DNA of 64,000 nucleotides from Ectocarpus siliculosus. Taxonomy: Eukaryota > Sar > Phaeophyceae > Ectocarpales > Ectocarpaceae. The stretch lies in assembly GCA_000310025.1 (NCBI GenBank), contig FN649729.1, forward strand, positions 645,476 to 709,475, read 5' to 3'. Shown piece after piece: positions 36,901 through 48,022 of this stretch (position 1 is the first letter of the stretch; each line of letters opens with the position of its first letter). The position numbers were made by a program, and so were the translations under genes. Below the pieces are notes generated by a model, which did not search any database, was not told the origin of the DNA, and saw nothing but the letters and a program-made list of their open reading frames with translations.

Positions 36901-39900
36901 ACTATTTGTTTAGTTGTTTAGCTATAGTTGTACAAGCGTGGAACTGCCGATTTTTTTTCGTTGCCAGAGAGACAGACAGACAGCCAGAGACAGAGAGAGA
37001 GAGATACAGAGAGAGAGAGGTAGACAAATAAAGAACGAGAGAGATACAGAGAGACAGCCAGAGAGAGAGTGAGAGTGAAACGGGAGGCGTTACGGGCAGC
37101 AGCTACACATAGCAACAGCCATCTTCATCGATTTCGCGGTTTTTCCATGTGTTGGTCTTCATTTTCCAAATCTCAATCGCTGTGTTGATCAAATCTCGAT
37201 CGATTGACAGGAGATACAGGGTGGGGGGTGCTCATGTGTTGATGACTCATGTAACTTGATGTAGACGTAGTGATAGTGATAGGGTTCGTTTTACCGCGAA
37301 GACTCGCTCTGGGCTGGTCGCGAGCATCGCCGTGTCAGCGCGTACACACGACCTTGCGAACCTCCCATTTATCATACACGCAAACATTGTTTTCTTCTCT
37401 GTATGTTGTTGTTGTTGTTGTTGTCTTCACATTGAAGAAACCGTTCCGATCTCTCTAGTACACACAGACAATGTTTTTTTCTTAATGCTGTTGTCTTCAT
37501 ATTAAAAAAAAACGGTTCAATCTCTCTAGGTTTAATAGAACACAACAAACCCATCTCTATCCATAGATACGGGTCAAGGTACATTAGCAATCAACTCTCG
37601 GGGAGTGATTTACCTAAGTCGTCGTCGCTTACGAACGAGTCAGCAGACACGAACGGCATGCCGGAGCTGGAGCCGTCTCCCGTATCCGGGTTGATGAGAT
37701 CGATGTACTGGATGACCTGATAAACGCATGGGCGCGCAGCACCACAAGCGGGCAACACAGAGCTTGTTCGTTAGTATGGTTATTGTACCATTGCTAAATA
37801 GGATCAGCGTGGTGAGCCGCGACAAGATTCGCTCCAAAAGGTCTGTGCCGTCCACCGTGTTTTGGAGCATCTCATCGACGAGGCCCAGGACGCCCAGCGG
37901 GCAAACCTTTTGCGATGTAGCAAAAAAAACGGGCTTGACTTGACTCAGCACGAAACTAACAACACTGAAACCGTGTTGTCCTCCTGACACTTTCCACAGA
38001 ACCCCTTATATCAGCTCAGGTTTACATCATGTCCTACCCTTGGTGTCCCACCTCTACTCCTCCATACATCCCTCCTAATGGTACAAACCTCGCGTTGCTG
38101 GCTGGCTTTGTAAGCAAGTTGCGTTTCATATGAACCCCCTAAATGTGTGTGGTCTCTTTGCCGTTCGATTTCATCTGCCTGCCACGAAACGATGCACCTC
38201 GTACCATGAATGCCGCTTCGAACGCTTGAAGAAGTTCAGGAGGGGTACAGCGAGCGGTGCGAAAATATGAAAACATGTACCAATATCTACGCACGTCGGA
38301 GCAATATCTTGGTCGTACTCGCACGCCTTCGCCGGAAATAATGTTCCACATTCCTCGCCACCTCTGTACACCTCGAAGATAGATACGAGCTTGATGAATT
38401 GGGTTCGGTTCGTCCCGCGAAAGAAGATACCAAACACAACACACCATCAACATAGCAGTCCCCCTAGCGTAGATCGGAAGCAAAATAACCGCCCCATCAG
38501 ACCATCAGCGTCCGGAGTCCGGATAAATTCCACGAAACCACCCGCGGTGTGCAGCCAACATTGCGACACCCTTCCGAGCGGACGCAGCAGACAAAAAAAT
38601 GGGGGATGGAGACAGCCCACCTTGCGCCTATCGCTGTCGTAGGAGAAATCGCCGCCGGTGAACTCGGCTTTGAACATGGACCGTGACTCCGAGGAGCTAG
38701 TGAACAAGGGATTCGATGAAGCGACGAAGTCGAAGTAGTAGCCGTGCTCGACCTCAGTGCCGTCGCCGTGCTCCAGGAAGCACGTGGTTTCGTTGACGCC
38801 GGCATCAATGATCTTGGGTTCCCGATCGGTCACAGTCAGCACAGGTGGTGGTTGGGGGGTGGCAGGGAACGCCCCCGTCAAGTCATGAATCGGCGAGAAA
38901 GAAAGAGAGAGGGGCAGAGACAGCCAGCCAGCCAGCCAGCCAGCCAGAGACAGACAGACAGACAGACACATCATGTATGGAGACGGAGACGGAGAGAGGG
39001 CGGAGGGGGTGGTGCTAAGTTTTGTGCATGCGGCAAGGTGGCTACACATTGCGAGGTAGGCATGTTCGAGACGGACAGATCGTATATGTACCGCCTTGTA
39101 CCACAACCGCGGTAGCGTTCGTGAAACCACTTCTGTTTTGGTCCGTTGGAGCCCTCAACTCTGGGCGAGCCTTCGTGGACTCATTACCAAACCTCCCATA
39201 AAGCTCCATCAAGCCATTGCACCTGTTGACAAAAAGAAGAGCAAATGACCCTTGGAAAAAACGCAAAAGCGATGGACTATCCCACGCTGCAGTGCAGACC
39301 CGTACTCTTTCATGTCTGGACTGCACGAACGACAGGGATCTGATGTCACACACACAGTACGCAGATCCTAATCTTTGTAAGGGGTCCCTCTGGAATGGTC
39401 TCATGAGAGCACATCAGTTTCATCAAGGAGGGTGATGATGCTAGATGACAATGCAGTAGCAGCACCAGCCCACAGCGGGGCTGCAAGTTGCCAGCTCAAT
39501 AGCTCACACAGCGGGCGGTTTCTTTTTAACTCCACGAGACCAGCGAACCCCAACGAAATCCAAAAAGAAAGTAACAAACCTACAAACAACAGCCTTACGA
39601 TTGTAGTACGTGGTTATGCCGTATACATCCTGACCTCCACACCTGTACGAAAAAATCGAAAATAGTACAAATATTCTGTATCTACCTGGATTACTTCTCC
39701 CGACCCGTCCAGACCGGCGTCAGTAAGCGGCGTCGAATCGACACTGGCGCTCTGGATGGTCGCTCGCGCCGCCGCATTGAGGTTGACCTGAGCACCGCAA
39801 CAGGCAAAAAGGATTCGAGCACGGGAGGGACGGGGGTGAGGGTGGGCGTACACATGTCTTACATGCCTTGGTTGTTAGGCCGTTGACCACGCGTCCTCGA

Positions 39901-42900
39901 GAGGACGGAGCGTTGTTCCTTCCCGCACGACCGATCTGCGATGGCCAATAGTTCCTTCCTGCTTTGCCAACCTACTGTAGGTGGCAAAAAATACAAGGGG
40001 GCCCATGTTGACACCGGTAAAAAAAGGGCTCCTCTGGTGCACAACAAGAACGCCTGCTGTGGAACGGCGCAGTGGTTCGACCGTCGTGCATGTGATAAAA
40101 AAGTGTGACGACGACTGCGATAACCAAGCATCCCTCCCTCCCCGAAAAGGGCCGTCTTCCCAAGGATTTCATTACCAGAATAACCTATGAAAAAGAGAGG
40201 GGGGGCTCGTATCGCTGTCTTCACCCCTAATGTACCCCCTACTAAAACCAAGGTCACTCTCCTCGCGGACGCTGTTGCCCGCACCCCTGGCGGGGGGCAA
40301 CAAAATCTCAAGCATTACCGTAAATGTCGGAGGGATGGCACCCCCGTGCTAGCGGGTATTAATAGCATATTTCTCCACAACCAGGGGGGTACCAATGCCG
40401 AAAAGGGTAGCAGTTTTGAAACATCTCATCCAGGGCGTTCCTGAGAGGTGTATCGGTTGGTGTTCGCACCCTCCTAGTTGTGGAGAAATACGCTATAATA
40501 TTACAAACGCTGACACGGGGGTGCCATACCTCAGCCAATCACGGTGTAAAGAAAGAGCGCGTCTCGCTTCTCTCTCCGTGTCTCCCCCCCTCTCACGCAC
40601 CTTCCTGTTCCACCCGGCGACCTTCAGCACCTCGTGCCTGCTGGCGAGGAAAGACACCAGGCCCATGTAGCACGCCATCCGCAGCTCCGCCGCCTCTTCC
40701 TCGCTCGCGCCGCTGACCTCCCGCCCGTCGTACAGCAGGTGGTCCAGGCCTTGGGATGAAGAGAAGGCGCAAGGGGTGTGGCATTCGGCCCCGCGTCGCA
40801 CATCGACTGCATGTTGGTTCCGAGTGCGCATGTTTCCTCCTACCTACGGTCGGGCATCGCGCGGGCTTTTCTGAACGTGCAATTGCTGCTGCTTCACGGT
40901 TTTTAGCGCTTCGCGTCGTCCAAACAAGTTGAACGATTTCAAGGCAAACCTCAACGAATAAAAGCGTGCTCCTATTTAGGGGCATGAGCAGACAGATAGG
41001 TCGGTCGATGGGCGACGCCAAGATGCCCTTGGTGATTCATGTTTTGGAGCGGTAGTCTGATGAGGAGACAGCCATGAAGAAGACTGCTGAAAAACAGCGT
41101 TGAGCTTCACAAAATGAAAATGCCGTGGAATCAACTCGACCAAGAACAACACTACCGACAAAAGGAACGGACAGAAGAGGAGGAAGTCACGGCGGTCAAG
41201 TCTGAGCAAAATCATATATACTGTCTTGCACATGTAGATCGGATTACGGATTATTTGTTGCAACTTCGCGCGACCGCCCAACTAACTTGAGCGATTCCAA
41301 GGCAAAGAGGTGTCAATCAACGGCCGACCTGTCAGTTACTTTGGCAAGCCAACGAGGACCTGTGCTGCAGAATGAACCGGCCCGCACTCAAGAACTTGGA
41401 GGTTCAAAATTTCCAATATGAAAGAACTTGACTAAAGAACAGGTGGTCAGTCAAGAAGCCTACTGTATGCATACACTAAAACGTAGATACCGCCGTACAT
41501 GCACATGTAGGTTGAATAAGGTATCACACACCCCTGGACCGATTTTCAAAGAAAGCTCAATGACTCCACGACGAAGAGGATGCCGAAAAACTCACTCTCC
41601 CCCCTCCAAGAAAAATATTGACATTGTAGTTCAAGCTACTACAGGTGGCGCGTGGGAGCAACGGAACAAGTGGGACGTTTTTATACTCGCCCCCCCGCAG
41701 CTTCCCCTTGTTTGTGGTATGCCTTGGGGCATATCGCACGGTCTTGTTTCTTGTAACGTTTCTTACGGTGTCGCCGAGAGATTGAGCTGCCTTGTTTTCT
41801 TAGTCGTGTTTTCCAGGTAGCTTCGTTATTACTTAGTATTACTGTGGACCAACAACGACAACAACCCGTAATCGATTTAGTTATTATTTCTGTATGCATA
41901 ATGTACACATGGACAAAAGAATCGGGCCAATTGTAGTAGTCAAACAACAGGGTGTTTGCGAAGTGGTCTCCCATTTCAGTCTTGGAAGTTTGAAGGAATT
42001 CCGGCCCAAGATTGAATTTTGGTTTCAAAAATAGCTTGCGAAGACCGGAGCGCAATATTTCAGTCTTGAACATGCGGAAATTTCCTAGAACGTTGCGTTC
42101 AATACGACGGAGCCCCTTTGCCGACGGCGGCAGACAGATGGTTGAGCCGACTCGGAACACCAATCATATTAAATTCCGAGCTTCCGCTTTCACCCCCAAC
42201 AAGGCTACTACTACTCCACTATCACTGCACCCTCACCCACTCCCAGTCATGGAGAATACTGATGGAGCAACGTACTAATTCATGAACAGGCGGTTGGCCC
42301 AGTTCAGTTACCGGGAGTGCATGGGAAGCGTAGCGCCGCAAAAAGCGGAGGCATGCATGTATGTTTGTACGTACCCCTTCAGCACGCGAACAAGTTGTGA
42401 TACATATCGCAGTCAGTCGTCGACGGAGTCGATCGTTTCCTGTCAAACAAATCACCACAGCACGGTCCACAGGACGCACGCACGCGCTGCAGCTCCTCAC
42501 GCCCCCACGCCGCTTGAAGCATCCCCATCTCCATCACCTCCGCCTCCACCACCTGTGCCGCACTCCTGAGATCTATGCCGCCCGCCTCACCGCCTCACCC
42601 TCCTCACGCCGCGGCTTGATGTGTCACTTATTATGAGCATGCATGCATGTAGAGCGGCATGCTTCTGTCCACGCATAAACATTTAAGATGAAGCAAAAGT
42701 TGCACCATGTCGGCAGCATGCAATGCGCACCGGGTGTGCGGTGCAGCGACGTTTGTCTGACCGTCTGTGGTCTGGCGGCACTGCTGCTGTTTGTAGTTGG
42801 TTCGCCATGCATGGTGTCGTCTACGGCGGCCAAGGTGTGTGTGTTTGGGCAGCTCCACGGGATGGTGCGGCGGTGTCGGGAGGACGTCGGGAGTATCTCG

Positions 42901-45179
42901 GGGTGTGTAGGCCAATCAAAAATTGTTCCTTCAAAGACCAAAATGAGCAAGACTGAATTCAAGCTTTCCTGCGGTCTTTGGGGGCAATTCCATAAAGCAA
43001 AAGATTGAATTCCTAAAGATCCATCGGTCTTCGGCGCTTGGGGGGATCAAAAAGACAAAAGACCAAGATGAAACTGAAATTTCAACTTCGCAAACACCGT
43101 AACTGCTGCTGTTGCAAACCCGAGCAAACTGCGGGAGGAGCTGTTTTTCAGGTGATGATGCATTGGATGATGGGACCATTTCCCAACTGCACGTGTCGGA
43201 ATGTTGTCAACGTGAACGTCCAAACGAATCAGCACAACACCCCAACGGACGCAAACATACAAGAGCAAAAACCTACCAAAACGCATTCGCTGGTAGGCTC
43301 TGACACATAACGGGCGTGTTGGGCACTCGGTAAATAATCATGATATGATTGCTGCACGCACAAGGCGACGTACAGAGAGGACTCGTCGGAGAAACAGGCA
43401 GCGCACACCAAAGAGACTTCAATTAGCTTGTATCTCGAGCGGGTAGTCTTTCTGTTGTCGTGGGTATTGAAGTACAGCACTCCATATGCACCTCAGACAA
43501 AAGCTTGTTCTGGCATAAGGAGGCCGTGCTTTTCTCTCTCTCTCTCTTTCTCTCTCGTCTTCTCTACAGCACACTGAGGGCGTCACTATCCACCACACAG
43601 AGTAGTCATCGTGCTTGTCGCACAACCACAAGTACTGCTGTCGTGTCTTGGCGTCAACAATGGTTGGGATTTTTCCCACACCAGAAAGCAATACATCTTT
43701 ATCCCCTGGTCCCATTCTCCCATGCATTAAAAAGAAATAATAATAATAAAAGGGAAAAGTAAATACAGTACAGACACAGAAAGACTACCCATTCGAGATA
43801 ATACTGCAACTCGGTACTTGTAAACGAACGGAATAAATGGCGTGGTCGCAAGCTATTCCAGAACAACGAGTGGTGATAAGCGATACCCCAATTTAGCAAC
43901 ATGATCCGCTCGCTGCTGCCGCTGGGAGCATGTCAAGCGGCTGGAAAGCTGCTTGCAGGAACGTCGGGAATATAAAAACGATCCGAAAATCTACATCACT
44001 TCCGGTGTGTCCTGTCCGGTTCGGGAAACGAACAGAATTGAGAAAAGCTCCACAAATTTGTTGCGCGGAGTTGATCGATCAAGAGTACTACATAGTTCAA
44101 GGGCTCAACACGAGCAGCAGGAGAGGCATGATACAACAGCAGCAGTATGCGTACCACTACTACCAAGCATATCCACATATCCACGCTGCGCTCGTCCCTG
44201 GGTATTTTTTCTTCTTTTTTCGTATGAGGAACACACGGGGCGGCAAATTGAGAGGCAAAACCAGAGAAAGAGGCGAAGGAGAGCGAGGTAGGAACAAACG
44301 CTTCCGGCCAAACTCACCAGCTACGAGCAGCACATCGTTTGCGGCGTGATGGACAACAACTTGCTCCCACCCGCACACTTGGCTCGGAGTCTCCTGCTCC
44401 GACTCGCTCCGTTCGTTCACCAGCGTGGCCGCCCTGCTCCACTCACGCCCGCGGAGGGCCCCCGCCGCGCTGAACAGGTGATCGCCGCCCTTCATGACAA
44501 GATCAGACCAACAGGTGATGGCGTGAAGATCCAGCGAGGGCGAAGACAGGCTCTTTAGCAACTCTTGGATGAATTCATGAGCCTTGGCATCACCACCGCT
44601 GTGCGAGGGCAGGGTCCCCGGCGAGAGCTCGACCATGAGACCGTGGGCGCTGTCCACCTGCATCGACGCGCCGTGCGTCGTTGACAGCCGCCCGGCAGAA
44701 CAATCGCTGGTTGTTGTTGCTGCGTCACGGGCTGCTGCTGGGCCGTCGCAGCTGCCGTGGTCAAGGAGGCCGGGCGCAATCTTGAGGGCAGCCGGGAACG
44801 CTCCGAAGGTAGTGAAGTCTTCCCACGACGAGAGCTGGGCTGCCTCTGCTGGCGAGGCGGTCACCATGAAGCACGCGCCATGAGTCGCTGTCGACGAGAC
44901 AGGCTTCACCGCGCGCGCGCCAAGGAAGCCCTCGAGCTTCCTGTAGGCGTGCCTGCCCTCGCCGTGCTCGACGCACGAGAGATAGGGAGAGCTTCTGCCC
45001 TGCCTGTCCCCGGCCTGCCAGGCGGACGCAAACGCAAAGGCGGCCTCGCTGTCGAAGTCCGCCCCGGCCGTGGTAAGCAGCGTCTGCTCGAAGAAGCCCA
45101 GCGAGGGAACCTGGCTCGCTCCGCTTACCGTTGAAATCAACAAGACCGAAGTCGCCGCTCCCCGAAAGGTGACACGCAT
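30933..45179 (-). CDS. Secreted subtilisin-like serine protease (S8), 12 exons, 1003 aa
   Basis: Exons in order of transcription: 45179-44318, 40749-40601, 39787-39686, 38812-38621, 37716-37614, 36597-36161, 35269-35177, 34058-33876, 33346-33245, 32657-32544, 31931-31640, 31315-30933. All have GT-AG borders and all junctions keep frame. An N-terminal signal peptide (MRVTFRGAATSVLLISTVSG) is followed by a ~300-residue prosequence-like region I do not recognise. Catalytic triad: D374 in GEVIQIIDAG, H471 in GHGTHAATTVAG, S729 in AGTSFSTAVASG. The oxyanion Asn is N627 in FSAGN, and SNSYG is also present. A cysteine-rich insertion follows the His motif (CAGGC, CPAFGCSGDQC), suggesting disulfides. 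After the catalytic domain comes a beta-rich domain with LVNDLDLRVYAPDG, as in many extracellular S8 proteases. The C-terminus ends in a ~20-residue hydrophobic tail (GFVLAGVAMLAAALAAAV), which could be a membrane anchor or GPI signal. The Asp motif is DAG rather than the usual D[ST]G. Substrate unknown. Confidence 0.93.
34083..34396. other. Low-quality sequence duplicating the right flank of the gap
   Basis: Long runs of G and C with smeared bases. Read loosely, it follows 34497-34760 block by block: GTTTTGGAGGGCTTAACTGTTA matches GTTTTGCATGCCTTAGCTGTTA, CTTTCTAATTTTTCAAGGGG matches CCTACTTTCTCAAGGGG, and GGTCGTTTGGGGGATCAGG matches GGTCGTTTGGCGTATCAGG. It is most simply explained as a bad read end of the same DNA. 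The protease exon at 33876-34058 ends just before it and is unaffected. Confidence 0.8.
34397..34496. other. Assembly gap (100 N)
   Basis: Exactly 100 Ns in the protease intron between exons 35177-35269 and 33876-34058. The left flank looks like a degraded copy of the right flank, so the true gap may be zero or negative. Confidence 0.98.
34502..34680 (+). repeat. Dispersed repeat R1, copy with partial second unit
   Basis: Full R1 sequence (GTACTCTTGTGTTTTGCATG, CCTTAGCTGTTAGAGC, CCACGCGTCCTCGAGAGG, CATTGTTCCCACAGGACC, CCAATCGTTCCTTCCTACTT), then a G-run and a shortened second start (GCGTACCCTTGTTGTGCATG, CCTTGTTAGACC). It is located in a protease intron. Confidence 0.8.
36960..37083 (+). repeat. 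GA/GACA-rich simple sequence in protease intron
   Basis: Mixed (GA)n and (GACA)n tracts with GAGAGATACAGAGAGA repeats, between the exons at 37614-37716 and 36161-36597. The complementary strand reads as a leucine/serine-rich frame that is not a gene. Confidence 0.9.
37400..37545 (+). repeat. Dispersed repeat R2, two partial copies
   Basis: Two short stretches contain TTGTTGTTGTCTTCACATTGAA...CCGTTCCGATCTCTCTAG and CTGTTGTCTTCATATTAA...CGGTTCAATCTCTCTAG. These are the left part of R2 (full copies at 45575 and 48305). They lie in the protease intron just upstream of exon 37614-37716. Confidence 0.6.
38922..38969 (+). repeat. (CCAG)n-(GACA)n compound microsatellite
   Basis: About seven CCAG units followed by GAGACAGACAGACAGACAGACA, in a protease intron. 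Confidence 0.95.
39835..39968 (+). repeat. Dispersed repeat R1, copy in protease intron
   Basis: Contains GCGTACACATGTCTTACATG, CCTTGGTTGTTAGGCC, GTTGACCACGCGTCCTCGAG, GAGCGTTGTTCC and CCAATAGTTCCTTCCTGCTT. It begins about 45 bp upstream (in transcription sense) of the exon at 39686-39787. Confidence 0.8.
40330..40531. mobile_element. Palindromic ~200-bp element (MITE-like)
   Basis: Inverted arms of about 60 bp. The left arm 40330-40390 (GGATGGCACCCCCGTGCTAG, GGTATTAATAGCATATTTCT, CCACAACCAGGGGGGT) is matched in reverse complement by 40468-40531 (ACCCTCCTAGTTGTGGAGAA, ATACGCTATAATATT, GACACGGGGGTGCCATACCT). The ~77-bp centre has no coding capacity. Related sequences occur at 10088-10470 and 41525-41590. 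The right end is only ~70 bp from the 3' end of protease exon 2 (40601-40749). No target-site duplication could be fixed with confidence. A non-autonomous DNA transposon is the likely reading. Confidence 0.65.
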
Positions 45180-48022
45180 GATGTTCCTCGATCCCTCTCT
45201 ACTCTCTACTGCTGTGTGTATTTTCTTGTGTGAGAGAGGCAACTACCCTCCACCGCACGGCTGACGGTGTCTGCTGCGACTTCGGTGTGCCCCCAGGGGG
45301 ATGGTTTCACGGCCAGGGCAAGGCAGAGGGTGTTTTCTGTGTGTAACAGGTGCAGGGTGGAGAAAGCTGTAGTGGAGGAACCGAGAGAAAAAAAGAACTA
45401 TTTTCTTTTGCGCAAGATTACAATTTTGGAATGCAGTTGCAGCCGCCGCAGCCGTCGCTTCATCGGTTCCTTTTACAGTCAGAAGGTCAAGAACACTTCC
45501 GGGATAACATTGACGGTACGCAACAACAATTCTTTAACAGGTGATGCCCTGCTGCTGTAGACGAGACCACCTGTCTGTCTGTGTTGTTGTTGTTGTTGTC
45601 TTCACATTAAAAACCGTTCCGATCTCTCTCTACCCAGTTCCTTCGTATGTCCGTACTGATCCAACACTCGACGCGGTCGATTCCCGTGGTCACAGGTTAA
45701 CTTACCCTAAAAAGGTACACTCAAATAAACTGCCCCCGAGGGGTCCGCAAGTCAAGCCCAGACTAGTCTGTACAGAAGTCTGTCCGTGCCTTCTTGAGGG
45801 GGCTTCGGTCTACCGTTTCTTCAGGAAGATTCCTTAAAGTTTCCTTGCCGAACGTACAATATTATACTCAATACTACCTTGTAATGCACACATAAAGTAG
45901 AGACGGATAGCTGAGGATGCCAGCTCGAGGATGCTGTATACTGCTGTGGTAATAATACTCGGATTGGTTCCTCAACCGTGGAGGAGAATTAGCGATGCAC
46001 GCCATCCAACAGCAACAACAACAGCAACAACAGCTCTCTTTTCCGCAGCGAACGCCATTGATGTCGGCTCTTGTACAAGGATATTTTGTCTTTCTGTGTT
46101 TGTTTGTATTTTACCTTTCCAGATAATTTTGTTTTGCTACGGTGAATGAACAGCTCCCCGGGCAACCTTTTGCCCCGTTGCCCCGGGTGGTATTTTTTAG
46201 TTATCGATCCATGCAACATACCATATGGTATGGTACTATGTACTGTAGTCTACATGAAGCGTCGTGATGGAGTCCCCATCCCAGAGACGACTCTTTTCTC
46301 GAGCAAATTGCCCACAGCACGGAGGCGCAACTTGCAACTTGCCACTCACTGATCTGATGTCGACAACACTTTATTTAGTACTAATGACATAATAACCAAC
46401 TGCGCCGTGGGCCTTCCCAAGCGAGAGAGAGAGAGAGAGAGATGAGAGCATCAGTTCAACCAAATCAAGCACGCAGCACACAACTACGTACTATCTAGCA
46501 CTTGTTTGTGTACGGTGCCACGGCCGGTGCGCCGAGAGTACATAGAGCACGTTTGGAGTCTCTTGCTTGCCCTATTGGCTAATTAGACGGTAATGCTCAT
46601 TGGGTACTGGTGTAAGACTTCATGATACGCCTGGCCTTCACCACCAGTGCTTCCTGCAACACCCTGAGAGGTGGGTTGCCTTGAATGAACGGCTGCATGT
46701 GGGTGGCTCCTATCCGAGAAAAACGAATAAAGTCGCCGAGTTAATTTTGCCTTCACACAACCTACAAGACCATCAACCTACAACACCGTCCGTTCAAGGG
46801 ATCAGCCCTCCGTGCCAAAAGTTTCAGAATTAGCGAACTTGAACGAAGCGACACTGGTGGCCAGCGGTCAGGTTGTGAGCACAAGTGTAGGTTGGACACC
46901 GATTGCAACCTGTGGGATATCAGGAAGATGCACGCCGGTCTGCAGCGAATCCCGCATCTCGTGTTGTGTCGTCAACCCAACTAGCACGGCGGGTTGGCAG
47001 CACAGTCTATAGACAAACAACGTGAAGGTCGTTCCGGACCTACCTCCCCCCAACCTTCACACGGGTAGGTATAGGTTGTGATATATGCCTAACTAACCTG
47101 CTCTGGCCACCACCAACAGCAGTGGACTGCTGATTGTTCCCAGGCGAATTATTACGCCGTCGTGGCCGACGAAAAGGTGGGGACTCTACGAACAACGAAA
47201 ATCTTTCAATGCATCGGGCGGGTATTCCCGACCAACACCATCCTAAAAACAAAATCTCACCGTTCGTTCATTGTTTGTGCGATACTCGGCACGTAAGTGG
47301 GCAAGGCGAGCAAAGTTGCTCTCGGGTTACTCCTTTGTTTCACGTTCGGGTTGGGATCGCCGCTTCATCCCCCCGCTACTTCTGCTCACAACTGATTACG
47401 GTTGTGGGCGCATTCTTCCGTCAAGTCTCATAATGGATGGTACGGTTGTGGGCGCATTCTTCTGTCGAGTCTCATGATGGGCATTTATTTGTGCTCGCTG
47501 TGCGCAACAACGTTCGTTTGTTTCTTGACCGCCTTTTTCAAGCCGACCACCACGGCATCATCTACTTGCTTAATCATCAATGCTTTCATCACCACCGGCC
47601 GAGAATGCACGCTCTACCGTCCATCAACGCTGATCAGTTGGCATGCAGACTGCATGGTGGCAGGGCTGTGACACCATTGAAATCGAGCCGTCATACAATC
47701 AACGAACGCGAAAAAATAGGGGCTATGAGGAAGCAGATCATCATGGACCCTTCCGCAAGGAAAGTAGTACGCAGGTCACGAAACCGCGTGAGAGTTCCCG
47801 CCTCCCCTCTGGAAAGCAGAGGAGGGTCCTCATACCCGTGAGATCGACCAATCAAACAAGGAGAAAAGAATGAACCTCATAGAAAAACGAGCTCAGGAGC
47901 CGACCCCGTGGCTGCCGCTACGCCAGGACTATCGGCCAATAATAGTGCAGCATCAACGAGGATGACCAATAGGAAAATCTCGGGCATTTCGATACGAAAT
48001 CGAACAACAAGATTGGTCCCGT
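45180..48022. other. Spacer between protease 5' end and JmjC gene 3' end
   Basis: Holds the upstream region of the protease gene and the 3' flank of the JmjC gene. One full copy of repeat R2 is at 45575-45735, (GA)n is at 46425-46442, and a two-unit tandem (GGTTGTGGGCGCATTCTTC, about 45-bp period) is at 47398-47480. A 134-codon plus-strand frame (47437-47841) matches nothing I recognise and overlaps that tandem repeat, so it is not called. Confidence 0.4.
45575..45735 (+). repeat. Dispersed repeat R2, full copy
   Basis: Order of blocks: TTGTTGTTGTTGTCTTCACA, CCGTTCCGATCTCTCTCTAC, CGTACTGATCCAACACTCGA, CGCGGTCGATTCCCGTGGTC, ACAGGTTAACTTACCCT, then ACTCAAATAAA. The GGTCGATTCCCG block resembles a tRNA/SINE B-box. 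Confidence 0.7.

Noticed and set aside
36931..37115. Leu/Ser-rich minus-strand ORF
   Set aside because: Translation of (GA)n/(GACA)n simple sequence.
38447..39130. Long minus-strand ORF of 227 codons
   Set aside because: Only 38621-38812 is a real exon (protease exon 4). The rest is intron read-through, including a microsatellite.
47437..47841. 134-codon plus-strand ORF
   Set aside because: Overlaps a local tandem repeat, lies in spacer, and matches no family I recognise.
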